In this document: in pieces, positions 1 to 11,400 of the stretch
Layout: each line of letters starts with the position of its first letter
Numbering within the stretch: the stretch's first letter is position 1
Origin: Actinostola sp. cb2023
Lineage: Eukaryota > Cnidaria > Anthozoa > Actiniaria > Actinostolidae
Reading direction: 5' to 3'
NCBI GenBank assembly: GCA_033675265.1
Contig: JAUJYZ010000228.1
Span: 98,501 to 162,500, forward strand
DNA length: 64,000 bases
Notes under the pieces: generated by a model
Database searches by the model: none
What the model was told of the DNA's origin: nothing
Seen by the model: only the letters and a program-made list of their open reading frames with translations
Position numbers and translations under genes: made by a program

Positions 1-1093
1 CTCTCTCAGAGAATGATGTCCACTTCTGCTAGTTTCTTATTGAATTAGTTTTACGGACTTGGTCTCAGTCCCCTGCTCTTTTTTGTAATGGTTAATTATT
101 GCCATTTCTGCCTTTATAGAGAAAAAAACCCTGATCCTACTCACATTAGTCAAGGGACGTGTGTATTGCTGGAGGCCTATACATTAAATGTTTTAAAGGA
201 ATACATTTTCACATAAAATTTCGATTTTTGAAAATTCATATATTTGCAATTTGTGAAGCAATATTTTCCAAACTTCATATTTTTACTAATTTGAACGAGC
301 TCTTTCCAGCTATGATAATCATTTGATGTCATTTTGTCCTATGAATTTTGAAATTACATGATAAACCCTCATTCAGTGAGGAAAATATTGCCTGACCAAT
401 CCATCAGCTGATATATTTCATCACTTAAATGACATATTGCTTGCTGCTCAGTAGACTGATTCCATAAGTCCTTCCCAGTTCACTCTGTCGATCCTGATGT
501 CGCTCACCAACTGACTTATCACATATCATATCAGATTTTGTTCACGTCTCGAAATACGGAGACCTCCAATCAAATCACTCGTTATATGGTCTGAAAAGAT
601 TATTGCACTAAAATACTACATTTGCGATAACTATTCCAAGATCATTCGAAGCCATTTTGTGAGCCATGTTTATTGAAACTCTGGAAAAGGATTTCTTTAA
701 AGAATTTGGAAGAGAGTCAATTCAGAGGGCTCTATTCAATCGGAATATGCATTTGTTAGTGTTCGTAGGGCCGCCGTACAAAGCATTTGTTGTGGGAATT
801 CACTCGAAATACTGTATTCTGTTTCAATGGTGCCGCTGGGTCCGCCGACTGACGCACTTCGAATAAAAACACCAACTACTGCTACTCTGAGTTTGGCTTG
901 GACTTGGTTCGACAGCTGGAGGAAAAAATGCTTTCTTTTTGTATTTTTTTGGTGTCCTGTGAATCGATTGTGAATCTGTGTCCTGTGATTCTGTGATTCC
1001 CTGGGCTGTCGAAGTAGCATTTATTCTTGTCATTTTTTCGAATAAACCTTATTGTTTATCAAACGTCCAGTCATTCTCTGTATTCATACATAT
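1..1093. other. AT-rich sequence, no gene recognised
   Basis: I see no conserved coding sequence, RNA gene or terminal-repeat structure here. The one open frame at 666-866 has no recognisable motif and is short enough to occur by chance. Confidence 0.5.
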
Positions 1094-1284
1094 TGTAATG
1101 ATCCGACGCACCCCTCCCCCAGACAGTCTAGTTTATATAATAGACATGTGGAGAGATGCTCGTGAGAAAAGGCGAGCTAGTTGGCATAAACATGTTGGCA
1201 TAAAGGAAGAATCAACGTTGTAATAACACTACGATACACTAAGAGAAGGATCATTGTTCTGAAATAAAGGAGATAAACATTACA
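1094..1284 (+). repeat. 5' LTR of Gypsy-1 (191 bp)
   Basis: Starts TGTAATGATCC and ends AAACATTACA; matched by the copy at 5763-5948. The bases directly after it (1287 onward, TGGTGACAGCTTCGAACCC) begin with TGG and carry a TTCGAACC block, so they look like a tRNA-type primer binding site. The LTR is short and shows no obvious TATA box that I would defend. Confidence 0.88.
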
Positions 1285-1379
1285 CTGGTGACAGCTTCGA
1301 ACCCAATCTACAATGGTTTATTTCTACATGCTTCATCGTGTGTTATATGCTCTCCAATGGCCATGAATGAATTAGACTC

Positions 1380-2328
1380 AGCGATGTCTTTCACAATGTT
1401 TTCGACACCTAAAACCGCGCAAATGCAACCTCTTACAGAAGGAAACTAAGTACCTCAGTCATGTTGTGACTGAAGGAGGAGTCAAGCCGGACCCTCGGAA
1501 AATCGAGAGAGTTACAGACTGGCCGATACCAGAAAGTTCAACAGAAGTAAAGAGCTTTCCTGGATTTTCAACGATAGCAGAACCACTCTACAAACTTACT
1601 GAACATTCTTCAAAGGCGTTTGAATGGACAGAAGAAAGCCAGCATGTGTTCGACACATTTAATCAGTAAAGCATTAAACATCTTCTCCAGTAGTCGCGTA
1701 CCCTAAAAGATATCCGGAATTCATTTTAGACACTGATGCCAGTAACCACGGAATTGGCGCCATTCTGGCGCATGTACAATATGGATTGGAGAGGCCTATA
1801 GCGTACTCCAGTAGAACACTCTCTAAGTCTGAGAGAAATTACTGTACAACCCGGAAGGAGTTATTAGCCATCGTGGAGTTCACAAAGCAGCACTGACATT
1901 ACCTCCAAAACCGTAAGTTCACAGTGCGCACCGACCACGCGCCATTACGATCTATTCTTAAGACCAAAGACCCAGAGGGACAGTTAGCAAGATGGGTTGC
2001 ATTCCTGAGCACCCTAAACTTTGACATTGTGTATCGTCAGGGGAGCCGTCACATCAATGCTGATGCTATGTCTCGTAGACCATGCACAGATAGATGTAAG
2101 TGGTGCGGACGTCGGGAGAAGACAGAACCATCAAAGACTGAAATTGGAACCCAGACAGAGTCAGAGGAGCACGACGGATTGCAGGAAAAGAAAACTAAGA
2201 GCACGCCTGTCGTCGAAATGCAACCCAACTGGACGTCATGCAGTACAGTAAAGTTACAGCCCACATGGACAACGGAATATTTGAAGAACAACTTGCTAGA
2301 GTTTCATACAACTGAAAAGATCCAATGA
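1380..2328 (+). pseudogene. Gypsy-1 reverse transcriptase end and RNase H remnant
   Basis: From about 1415 the translation matches the thumb/connection region of Ty3/Gypsy RT (YLSHVVTEGGVKPDPRKIE, then the P-L-Y-K-L-T block near 1595). A frame change between 1669 and 1681 leads into RNase H, with the catalytic-type TDAS near 1731, a run of conserved residues around SSRTLS and SERNY, TDH near 1931, and the terminal NADAMSRRP near 2057. An in-frame TGA sits at 1894-1896. The polymerase active site is absent. A second frame change lies between 2328 and 2351. This copy cannot make a working polymerase. Confidence 0.88.
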
Positions 2329-2350
2329 GAAGCGCCCTCAGTGGGAAGAC

Positions 2351-3163
2351 GTGTCAGACAGAAGTCCCGCTCTTAAATCACTATGGACACAGTGGAACCA
2401 CCTTGAGTTCAGAGATGGTGTTCTATATCGCAGGTGGGAGAGTGACAAGGGAGACAGAGTTACGTATCAGATAGTACTACCTGACAGCTTGAGAGACACT
2501 GCATTACACGCCCACCATAATCACACCACAGCTAGTCACAGTGGAGTTCATAAAGCACTTCATACATTACGACTACGCTACTATTGGCCTGGGTTGAAAG
2601 CACAAACATACAGGTTGGTTACAAGGTGTCATGAGTGTGGAGCAAAGAAAAGTCCTGGAAGAAAGCGTCGGGCACCGCTAAAGCAATACATCGTAGGAGC
2701 CCAAATGGAAAGAATTGCAATGGATATTTTTGGGCCTCTTCCAGAGACACCCAGAGGAAACCGTTACATTTTGTTCCTATCAGACTACTTCACGAAATGG
2801 ACCGAAGCTTATGCTATTCCAGACCAAGTGGCAACAACGATTGCCGAGAAGTTTGTATCCGAGTTTGTATGTCGTTTTGGAGTTCCTCGCCAACTCCACA
2901 CAGATCAAGGGACAAACTTTGAATCTAATGTGATGGCTGAAGTTTGTAAGTTGCTGGATATTGAAAAGACTAGAACAACACCATTACACCCACAATCAGA
3001 TGGACAAGTAGAGAGATACAATCGCACATTGGTGGAAATGTTACGTGGAAAACTGCAGGATGACCAAGAAGACTGGGATTTACAACTTCCCACGTGTTGT
3101 ATTGTATGATGGCCTACCGATCTGCCATTCACGAGAGCACAGGATTTACACCTAATCAGTTAA
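2351..3163 (+). pseudogene. Gypsy-1 integrase, N-terminal and core part
   Basis: The 252-residue frame 2351-3109 holds an HHCC zinc-binding region (a histidine pair near residue 56-64 and C-H-E-C near 94-97) and a retroviral-type integrase core. The three acidic residues of the DDE triad are visible: D in AMDIFGPL, D in HTDQGTNFES and E in DGQVERYNRTL. The frame ends at 3109, but a shifted frame continues through 3163, where the reading is cut by an inserted TTAA-flanked transposon. The remainder resumes at 4616. Because the core motifs are intact while the frame is broken, this is a decayed but still well-preserved integrase. Confidence 0.9.
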
Positions 3164-4615
3164 AGGGGCACTGTCACGATGCGCGCATCCGCCAATTTTA
3201 ATGATATTCAGAGATTTTAATGATATGCAGAGGTCAACGAACTCGTTTGTTTACGAAGAGAATCGCACTGGTAAATTTCAATGTTGTGTTTTGAAAGTGT
3301 TTTACGATCAAGAGTGCTTCCAAGTTATTCGGAATATACAACCTTTACAGTGTGTGACCTAAAGATTGCATGAAATAAGCACTTATTATAGCGACTTCTG
3401 GTGAAGTACAGGCGATAAATAGCAGACATTTCAGAGGTGACAACTCGGGTCTCAGATGAAGTTATTTACATCACAGGGAGTTCTAACTTGATATTTGTGG
3501 CCATTTAGAAGCTCGTACGATCGATCAGTAATCAAACTCGCCCTCATGCTTGATGATATTTGTGGCCATTTTACACAGCGAATACAAACTGATCGATCGT
3601 ACGAGCGATGTGTATACAGACTTTGAGAGCTTCTAAATGGCCACAAATATCAAGCATGAGGGCGAGTTTGATTACTGATCGATCGTACGAGCTTCTAAAA
3701 TGACCACAAATATCAGATCGATCGTACGAGCTTCTAAATGTCCACCGATATCAAGTTAGAACTCCCTGTGTTTACATCGCTGCAAAGCAAGTCCGTATTA
3801 CTTCTTTGCTTCAAAAAAAGACTAACGAAGATGTCACTACTCTAATAAGGTACTCGTGTTTCCTTTAATTAATTGTAAGAGTACATGCTCTACAAAGAGA
3901 ACTGTAAAAGCATGAAGGTCAAAATGGCGAATGTTGTCAGTTCGCTTTGCCGTTGACAGTATTCGATTATGTCACTACTTCTACACCTTGCAGAAATAAA
4001 AACCTTACTCATACAATGTGACAGTTGTTTGCAATAGCTTCAGTTCATTCTATAAATGAACTCGAAGGAATGCATTATATACAAGTTCTTTCTTGAGAAC
4101 ATAATAATTCGAGTGAATAAGTCAATGAACGCATTGTAGCTATTGTCAAACGTTGTTGTCGTTCGGCTTTACATGTATTAATACGTACTTTCCTACCTCC
4201 TTTGGTACTCCAGAACTATTAAAGAGAAGTATAGCGAACTCAGAATGTGTAGTATAACTGTATTTTATCTTCCCAGTAAAACAAAACTTATAAACCTGTC
4301 GCCTGAATACATTCGTTGTCAACCACTACATCCCGGCGGCCGCCATGAGAAGCCATCGCCATCGCTCTCGCCAATTAAATAAAAAGTGTATAAAATTGGC
4401 CTTCAAACCAAAAATAACTACTTACAAATACGAAATAACAATCAGTCTAAATAACTGAACAAGTATAATTTTCTAGAGTGCAAGGATTACAATGATATCA
4501 TTCGATATATTAACACACTGAATTTGAATTTTCCTCGGGTCTCTTGAAAGCATTGGTCAACGATTTCAAGATTGAAGCCAAGATTCGCACATGCGCGTGT
4601 CGTGACAGTGCCCCT
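3164..4615. mobile_element. Non-autonomous TTAA-targeting DNA transposon (Kolobok/piggyBac-type) inside the Gypsy-1 integrase
   Basis: The left end reads AGGGGCACTGTCACGA and the right end is its inverse complement (CGTGACAGTGCCCCT). TTAA occurs immediately outside both ends (3160-3163 and 4616-4619). The integrase reading frame before the element continues in register after it once the element and one TTAA are ignored, which fixes the borders to the base. TTAA duplication with an AGGG start is typical of Kolobok; piggyBac also uses TTAA, so the superfamily is not certain. I find no transposase, so it is a 1452-bp non-autonomous copy. It carries another insertion at 3472-3770. Confidence 0.85.
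3472..3770. mobile_element. Palindromic MITE nested in the TTAA element
   Basis: The 299-bp unit starts CACAGGGAGTTCTAACTTG and ends with the inverse complement CTCCCTGTG. Nearly the whole unit folds back: blocks with GCTCGTACGATCGATC and CATGCTTGAT recur in inverted order. The 7-mer TTTACAT lies directly outside each end (3465-3471, 3771-3777), which is close to the 8-bp duplications of hAT elements. The family is inferred from that only. Confidence 0.75.
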
Positions 4616-5390
4616 TTAATGCTTGGACGAGAAGTAGAAGTACCGCTAGACGTCATTACAGAGTTGGCTCCAGACGCACCACAATCATCCATAGAGTATG
4701 TGGAGGCCTTACAGAAGAGATTGGCAAGCGCACATGAGAGTGCATGACTCCACCTGAAGAGAGCAGCCGTGCGATAAAAGCGGAACAATGACAAAAGGCT
4801 TTCATGAAAACCATTCCAGATGGGTGATAGTGTGTGGCTACATAACGTCCGCCGGAAGAAAGGTAGAAACGCAAAGCTAGATAACCCTTGGGAAGGACCC
4901 TTTCTTGTGACACCAGTTCTTTCAGACGTGGCGTATCGCATTCAGAGGACACCAAAAACCAAGCCAAAAGTCGTACACGAGAACAGATTGAAATCGTACT
5001 TAGGACCACCCCTTAAAAGCTGGTTCCCGACTGAGAAAAATATAGAGACAACGAGTTCAACATCTCTTCCTACAGACGCGAAGCCATTTAAGTCAGATTT
5101 AAGTCCTACAGTCTACAAGAATTAGATACGACACAGCCAGGAGATTTAAAGCTAGAGCAGGCTAAAGAAACAGAAGTTAGCGAAATAAACAGTTCAACTG
5201 ATGTAGTAGGTTTACCATCAGAGTCAGACATCAAGAGGAAGAGATAGTGCAAGAGGTTACGACAGCTGATGCAGACAACGAACGGAGACCTGTGGAAGGT
5301 AACATTGAAAGAAAGAACACAAGACCAAGAAAAACAATTGTGGCACCTAAGAGATTTGGTGATTGGGTCTCTTCTATGCATGCTATGTGG
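4616..5390 (+). pseudogene. Gypsy-1 integrase C-terminal part and pol tail
   Basis: After the nested transposon the integrase continues with LGREVEVPLD, the post-core region of Ty3/Gypsy integrases, up to a stop at 4745-4747. A second frame (4820-5125) holds the C-terminal chromatin/DNA-binding-like segment with GDSVWLHN and KLDNPWEGPFLV, then a hydrophilic tail. A third frame near 5265-5390 encodes a basic, proline-rich end containing RFGDWV, which is common at Gypsy pol ends. At least two frame breaks separate these pieces. Confidence 0.8.
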
Positions 5391-5762
5391 AACTCACGAA
5401 AAACTCAATAGAAAGGTTACACTTGTTATCAGATTACTTTGTACAGAGTTAGCAAAATGAAAGTCATGCAGAGCAGGAACCTGAACAAATATGATTCGGT
5501 GGAGTTTTTCAATACTACACAAGAACCGTGCACAGCTTGTGCAGTTCAACCATCAAGAAATCCAAGGAAAGACTGTAGTTCAGTGAAGCTCAGTTAGAGA
5601 CAGAACATTTATTTGCAAGGACTATGGACAGTAGCTTCATAATTAGTTATAGTTGGAGAACACTCCCAATTTTTCTTATATTTATCAAACCCTGTTACTA
5701 GAAACAAGTAAATAATGTTCAATTTTCCGCACGGCGGTCAGTGCTTTCAAAGGGGGGAGCTG

Positions 5763-5948
5763 TGTAATGATCCGACGAATCCCTCCCCCAGACAGTCTAG
5801 TTTACATAGTAGACATGTGGAGAGACGCTCACGAGAAAAGTCGAGCTAGTTGGCCTAAACATGTTAAAGGAAGAATCAACGTTGTAATAGCACTACGATA
5901 CACTAAGAGAAGGATCATTGTTCTGAAATAAAGAAGATAAACATTACA
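5763..5948 (+). repeat. 3' LTR of Gypsy-1, preceded by a polypurine tract
   Basis: This is the 186-bp partner of 1094-1284, with the same TGTAATG start and CATTACA end. Directly before it, AAAGGGGGGAGC (5749-5760) is a textbook polypurine tract for plus-strand priming. Confidence 0.88.
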
Positions 5949-6430
5949 ATATACATAAAATAACTCAGATTCAAATGATTTTAAATATTTATTCAGAATT
6001 TTGGGAACAACGGATTTGGCTGAAATCTACGACATGTACGAATCTGGCTAATTTATGCAAGAGCCTTGCTTTCGTTTGAACAGAATATTAGTGTAAATGT
6101 TGCAGGTCGAATTGACTCTCCAGGTCAAATTGACCATGAGTCAAATTGACCTAGGTCGAATTGACTGATGGTCAATTTAACCTAGTTGAGATTGGATATT
6201 GAATATTTTTTTGGGGGGACTCATTAATAAAATGGATTTTTCATTAATAAAATTGGATTTTTAGGGGGGGGTTCTCAAAAGAACTAAACAACTTTGCCTA
6301 AACCTCCCCTCCCTTCTTTTCCCTTCCCTTTTTCCCTGATGATTTTGCATTTCCCTCCTCACCTATTCCATCACCACCCTCCCCCCTAAGTTAACCTAAC
6401 AAATTAGCATATTTTTATTTATTTTTTCTT

Positions 6431-6499
6431 ACCTGAGCAGAGATTCGAACCAGACCTTCGGTTTGCGAGATCACAGCTTTACCACTATACCAGCGAGGA
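6431..6499 (-). repeat. tRNA-like unit with Pol III A and B boxes (SINE head or tRNA pseudogene)
   Basis: On the minus strand the sequence has an A-box-like GGTATAGTGGTAAAGC and a B-box GGTTCGAATC at normal spacing, within about 69 nt. The D and T loops are recognisable, but the acceptor, anticodon and T stems pair poorly. A functional tRNA is therefore unlikely; a tRNA-derived SINE head or a dead tRNA copy fits better. Confidence 0.5.
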
Positions 6500-7129
6500 T
6501 TGCGATGTGAGAGCAGTAATGCATTTTCATTTTACTAATGTAATTCATTTGTAATACGTCATCGTGCTCATTAAAATTCATGCCTGCGCACTGGAACCAA
6601 ACACGGACATCGTACATTTCAAGAGCACTGTTTATACTGCTTCTTGCTGAAGAAAACGACCTTTCTACGATCTTTTTTCCTACAGAAACCCTTTTACAAG
6701 AGTAAGATCAAGTTAACTGCCTTTTTAAATGACAAATTGGAGGTTTATATTTAACGATGTTTGCAAACTTGTTAAGAGTTGGTGACTATCGTAACTTTTA
6801 CGGCATGTGGTGAACTTGAAGAGATAGAAATCAGCTGAAATTAATCGACATTCACTGAAACTCAGCCAGAAGACAACCAAATGCAAGAAGAAGACACAAT
6901 TAAAGTTTTGTTGGTTTTTATTAAGATTCCAGCTAGGGTCTGAATTCTAAATTTCGCAAAGTCACCGCTGGATAATTCTGAGTTAAATGCACTACGATCG
7001 CGAACGGTCCAAAATTATCCGTTGATGTTGACAAATGTGTAGTAACAATTTTAGCTTACATAATAATAATAAACATTGAAATATGTAGTTCCTAATTGTT
7101 GTTTGGCAATATTATGCATCCGTGCCCCC

Positions 7130-7650
7130 AAGGTACAAATGTGATAACTATAAGGTACTTGATTACTACAATGTTTTACCTCAGTGATACTCTAAACCGA
7201 ACCCCAAGGTACTTCATATAAAGCCTTCCCTTACCCTAACCCTCAACCTAACCCCAAGGTACTTCATATAAAGCCTTCCCTGACCCTAAACCTAACCCCA
7301 AGGTACTTGATTACTATAGCCTTCCCCAATCCTAACCATAAACTTAACCCCAAGGTACTTGATTACTATAGCCTTCCCCAATACTAACCCTAAACCTAAC
7401 CCCCAAGATACTTGATTACTATAGCCTTCCCAAATACTAACCATAAACCTAACCCCAAGGAACCCTAAATCTAACCCCAAGGTACTTGATTACTATAGCC
7501 TTCCCCAATACTAACCCTAAACCTAACCCCAAGGTACTTGATTACTGTAGCCTTCCCAAATACTAACCCTCAACCTAACCCCAAGGTACTTGATTACTAT
7601 AGCCTTCCCCAACCCTAAATCTAACCCCAAGGTACTATAGCCTTCCCTTT
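7130..7650. repeat. About 50-bp minisatellite with telomere-like CCCTAA blocks
   Basis: Roughly nine to ten degenerate units are present. A typical unit contains CCCTAAACCTAACCCCAAGG followed by TACTTGATTACTATAGCC and TTCCC. The short frame at 7292-7480 on the minus strand is only the repeat read through and is not a gene. Confidence 0.85.
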
Positions 7651-7652
7651 AA

Positions 7653-8606
7653 GGTATCAGGGTACCCCAAAAAAACTCTCAAACCACCGGTTTTGAGATT
7701 TTTTGATAATCAAATCAAATTGAATATTATCTATCATCTTCAAAAAACAGAATCTTAAAATATTGTTTTCCTAAAAAGTTAGAATCAAAAAACGAATTTT
7801 GGATTTCTTTTGAAGAGAAAATAATTAGTCACACAACAGACTTCCGGCAAATATTTCACGATTGTTTACATGAAATTACGTTTGTTTGAATACCGTACCA
7901 ATGTGTACTGGCAATGTATGTAATTTCCCGCAAGCACGGAATGATTAGGCAACAAGCACTGCACATTGTGTGACTGAAAAACAGATACTCTGGTCACTAT
8001 CTGGTCACAATCTGTCAGTGAGTAATTAGATCCCATTGTCATGGTATGGACTAATCTCTTATGTAAACAGAGGCACATTGGCCTTCTTTCGGCTCACAAA
8101 TAGGCTCACATTTTGAGTTCCTGGACAAAGGGATTTTATCGGATGTATTTGAAACTTCACAAAAACCATGTCTGATAATTGATCTTCAAAAGGTTGTCTC
8201 CGATTTTTGATTTTTTCTTTTTTTCTTGAGTTATTAACTGATTAGTAAAAAACGATGTATTTTTAGCGTACCGAAAGTTTAGCGGCAAATATAAAAGCAA
8301 TGGGACAACTTATCGAAATTCGGAGACACCATTTTGATAATTGATATCTCCAGAGTGCATAAAGACAATTGTCTTGAATTTCCGATCAAATGCGGCTGTC
8401 AAGGAACTCACCGAATAACGCTATATGAACATTCGTTGAACTCGACTTATTTCTAAAACGCTTGTTTCTTTTTTGTTAATAGACCATTAGTTGGAATCTC
8501 CATTTATTTAGCTTTCAGAAAATATACTTTATTGGGGTTTAAATGGACGGATTCTGTCTTAAGGCGTCTTGAATGCATACCGTTCGGTAGGGGTACCCCG
8601 ATACCT
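7653..8606. mobile_element. TTAA-flanked non-autonomous DNA element
   Basis: The left end reads GGTATCAGGGTACCCC and the right end is its near-perfect inverse complement (GGGGTACCCCGATACC). TTAA lies directly outside each end (7649-7652, 8607-8610). The 954-bp interior has no recognisable protein. TTAA targeting suggests a Kolobok or piggyBac relative, distinct in sequence from the element at 3164-4615. Confidence 0.72.
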
Positions 8607-8699
8607 TAATAAGTAGGTCAAATTGATCACACGTCAACTTGACCTAGCTGAAATTGACCCAGTCAATTTGACCTGGAGAGTCAATTTGACCTACAACAT

Positions 8700-9332
8700 G
8701 AACGTGATAAGTCGCTAGTTGAACGACCACCTATCTAAACGGAGCGAAAACAGCGACTTATTGAATCAGTCTAGCAGCTCAGCTGAAATATCAGTTGTTG
8801 TCAGCCAAAATAAGCCTAAGCGAAATTTATTGATACAGAATATCAGCAAAGGAAACAAAATATCATTTCGGTGTGACAAAAACTTTTAAGCGGTACTGTA
8901 TGTACAGCTATGTTAAATTGTGACGTCCACTTCAAAATAAAATGGCTAAAATAAAGCACAAAATGTTATCGTCGATTTATCATCCATCAACAAATATTAG
9001 AATTTGGAGGGACAAGTCCAGCCACAAATATTTAACAAGTGTAGTGTGGATTTCAAAGGCTGTGACCGAAAGTTCGGATCAAGTTCGATTTCTGCTTCTA
9101 GAAAGCCTCCCTTTTCTAACCTTGGTCTTCAAATACTTGCCACAAATAAAGATTGATAGTTATTTGAGGGTGTTTGAGGCATAATTAGTGGGCTTAGGGT
9201 TGGTTGCATTTCAAGTTGTTTTCACCTGAACTGAACGTAGCACAGCAACAAACAAAATAAGTAACTTGTTTGAAATAATAGAAAATGAAATAATGAAAAT
9301 GACAATCAATACACAAATGCAATAATGCAAAA
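8700..9332. other. Intergenic sequence, no gene recognised
   Basis: The open frame at 8942-9184 has no motif I recognise. A short phrase near 8880 (ACTTTTAAGCGGTACTGTAT) recurs in variant form near 33930, so part of this stretch is dispersed repeat. Confidence 0.4.
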
Positions 9333-9565
9333 GAGCCATTCCAGCTATAAGCGATGCGCGCGGGGAATTGTGGTAGTTAAGGTAACATTGCCAAGATGGG
9401 CCATGTAAACAAACCCGAGTCGTCATGTGTTGCCATTAACATGTCTTTTTTTTTTTAACACAAAAATACCTAAATTATAAATTATAAAAAGTATTTAAAA
9501 AAGTACACTAGAAACAAGAATTTTCAGTCATGTGGACGAGAAATTTGAGTAAGATGCCGGAATAT

Positions 9566-9878
9566 ACCTTTTTACCGATATGGCGGCCATCTTGAGTTAT
9601 GGGATGCCCAGGGTGCAAGCTAGTAACCATTTGGCCATGAAAAACTACGAAAACCTAAATTAAAGCAATGAATTTGTACAATTATACAACAATACACAAC
9701 ACATGTAGATAGTAAGTCATACAACACTATGGCTAGAGTGACAGAGAAAAATGATATATTGACGCGATCCGCACGACTCTACACTGTACAGTTTTTGGGT
9801 CATTTGCACCCTGAGCATCCCATAATGTTTTAGCCAAAACCATAGAATCCAAAATGGCCGCCGTATCGGTAAAAAGGT
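9566..9878. mobile_element. MITE nested in the ISL2EU-type element
   Basis: Left end ACCTTTTTACCGATATGGCG and right end CCGTATCGGTAAAAAGGT are inverted, and the match continues inward through GGCCGCCAT-type sequence and TGGGATGC plus AGGGTGC. The unit is 313 bp and non-coding. A TA target duplication is possible but not clear. Confidence 0.7.
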
Positions 9879-9911
9879 CTATTTACTCATAAAAAACTTG
9901 AAGAGCACCTG

Positions 9912-11400
9912 ACTTGGCGATCGACACCAAACCTAAAGCAGCTTCTCGCCACAAGAAACTGGGTTATCAATTGTTTAAATGTGGATATGTCTCTGGGATT
10001 CTTGTAAAATCTAACATTCAAATGGGTGAACAATGCAATTTTTTAGTACGAGGCAAAGTCAATGTCCAAATGAAGAAGAAAGATTACACTGCATCTAGAC
10101 TGTCATTCTGGAAAAGTTGTTAATTCAAGCTGTGAATGTCCAGCGGGAAAAGGAGGCTGTTGCAAACATGTCGCTGCACTCTTATTTCAATTACTTGAAT
10201 ATAGAGAACTTGAATTAAATGAAGTACCTGTTCAATTATCGCGTACCGAAAAGCTAGTCTTGGAATGTGCCTGTTTTATATCCCGAGAAGAGGGGAGCTG
10301 TGCTTTTTGAAGGTTTGCTATTCAAACAGGCAGATTATCCGAAAGATAAACTTGGACGTAAGTGTCCAATTGTCAAGGGTAGGAGGGTTTTAACGCTGCT
10401 GCTACTTTCTCTGAGAAAGTAGCAAAGAGTGATTTAAAACGACTGAGATTAAGTCTTGATAATGAGTCTCCATTAGCAGATGTACTAGATGATCATGACT
10501 GTGAGCCATTTGATTATGATGACTACTGCCAAAACCTGCCATCCAAGATAAAACTAGAAAAAAAGAAAAACGTTATCCTTCACTTAAATACAGAGTGTTA
10601 GAACAGATGTACTAAAACAACTTGATGAAACATCTGACCCATTTATTGTACTTTCCCCTGAACAAATTGAAATTGTTAAGAACAGAGTCAAGGTTAGTGT
10701 TGCTGAAAGTCTGGAAATTGAGAGGAATACCAGAGGTCAGGCTGACTGCCCAGAGTGGTATCAACATAGAGAGAAGAGACTGACTGCTTCCAATTTTGGT
10801 GCAGTGATAAATAGGAAAATCAAAAACAAAATAGAAAAGTCAAAACAATTAGTACAAGTATGAGAATTCCTCTAAGTTGTAGATGGGGTAAAGAAAATGA
10901 AGAAAATGCACTATTACAATATTATGAATCACGCGATCATCAAGTACTGTGAGTGTGTTGGCTTAGTAGTGAATCCTAAATGACCATGGTTAGGTGCTAG
11001 TCCAGATGCACTTGCATTCACTTCACAAGAACCTTCTCCATCTGGTGCAGTCGAGATTAAATGTCCATTATCATCAAAAATTAATATGACAATTCCTGAA
11101 GCTTGTCAAGACAAGAATTTCTACCTTAGCTATATCAATGGATAAGATGGTCTTAAACAGAAGCACCAATACTACTATCAACGTCAAGGCATTATGGCTA
11201 TCTGCCAGTTACAATGGATTGACTTTGTTGTATACACAGTTATAGACCTCCATGTTCATGTTAAGCGTGTTTATTTTGATTTTCATCACTGGAAAGACAA
11301 CATGCTTCCAAAATTTTTCTTTGAATATCTGTTGTAAAATCAATACAATTAGAGGAGATTATATGTGGGCATGAAGATATAAAGTTTATTTTCAAATGGA
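9912..11400 (+). pseudogene. SWIM zinc finger and YqaJ-type nuclease protein of the ISL2EU-type element
   Basis: The first part (9914-10123) reads GYQLFKCGYVSGI, the region that precedes the SWIM finger in this family. Frame-shifted sequence near 10125-10200 gives CECPAGKGGCCKHVAALLF, a SWIM finger of CxCx(n)CxH form. Further down come the YqaJ/lambda-exonuclease hallmarks: WYQHREKRLTASNFG near 10755, WGKENE near 10887, GASPDALAF near 10990 and VEIKCPL near 11050, followed by HQYYYQRQGIMAI near 11163. The acidic residues and the EIKCP motif are those used for catalysis in this nuclease fold. Several frameshifts and stops break it. In related elements the protein is thought to help process ends during transposition; that role is inferred. 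Confidence 0.8.

Larger units (their letters stand above)
1094..5948 (+). mobile_element. Gypsy-1: old, internally deleted Ty3/Gypsy LTR retrotransposon
   Basis: Two direct repeats (1094-1284 and 5763-5948) begin TGTAATG and end CATTACA, the inverted termini expected of LTRs. They differ at roughly a dozen positions plus one small indel, so the copy is not recent. A possible 4-bp target duplication ATAT lies at 1090-1093 and 5949-5952, though this is low complexity. Between the LTRs lie the end of reverse transcriptase, RNase H and integrase in that order, the Ty3/Gypsy arrangement. Gag, protease and most of reverse transcriptase are missing: only about 100-150 bp separate the 5' LTR from the 3' part of RT. 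The integrase is split by a later DNA transposon insertion at 3164-4615. Confidence 0.9.
6097..8699. mobile_element. DNA element with GGTCAAATTGACC-type inverted ends
   Basis: The left end (about 6097-6190) and right end (about 8610-8699) are inverted copies. Each carries several units of the palindrome-like motif GGTCAATTTGACC, with the order mirrored and the block CTCTCCAGG shared. Several repeated sites per end suggest subterminal binding sites for a transposase. No transposase is found inside. The interior holds a tRNA-like unit (6431-6499), a minisatellite (about 7130-7650) and a nested TTAA-flanked element (7653-8606). I could not identify a target duplication or superfamily. Confidence 0.65.

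Noticed and set aside
5126..5460. Envelope-like gene downstream of Gypsy-1 pol
   Set aside because: The recognisable residues belong to the basic pol tail; there is no signal peptide, fusion segment or transmembrane anchor.
6431..6499. Functional tRNA gene
   Set aside because: A and B boxes are present but the acceptor, anticodon and T stems do not pair well, so I kept it only as a tRNA-like repeat.
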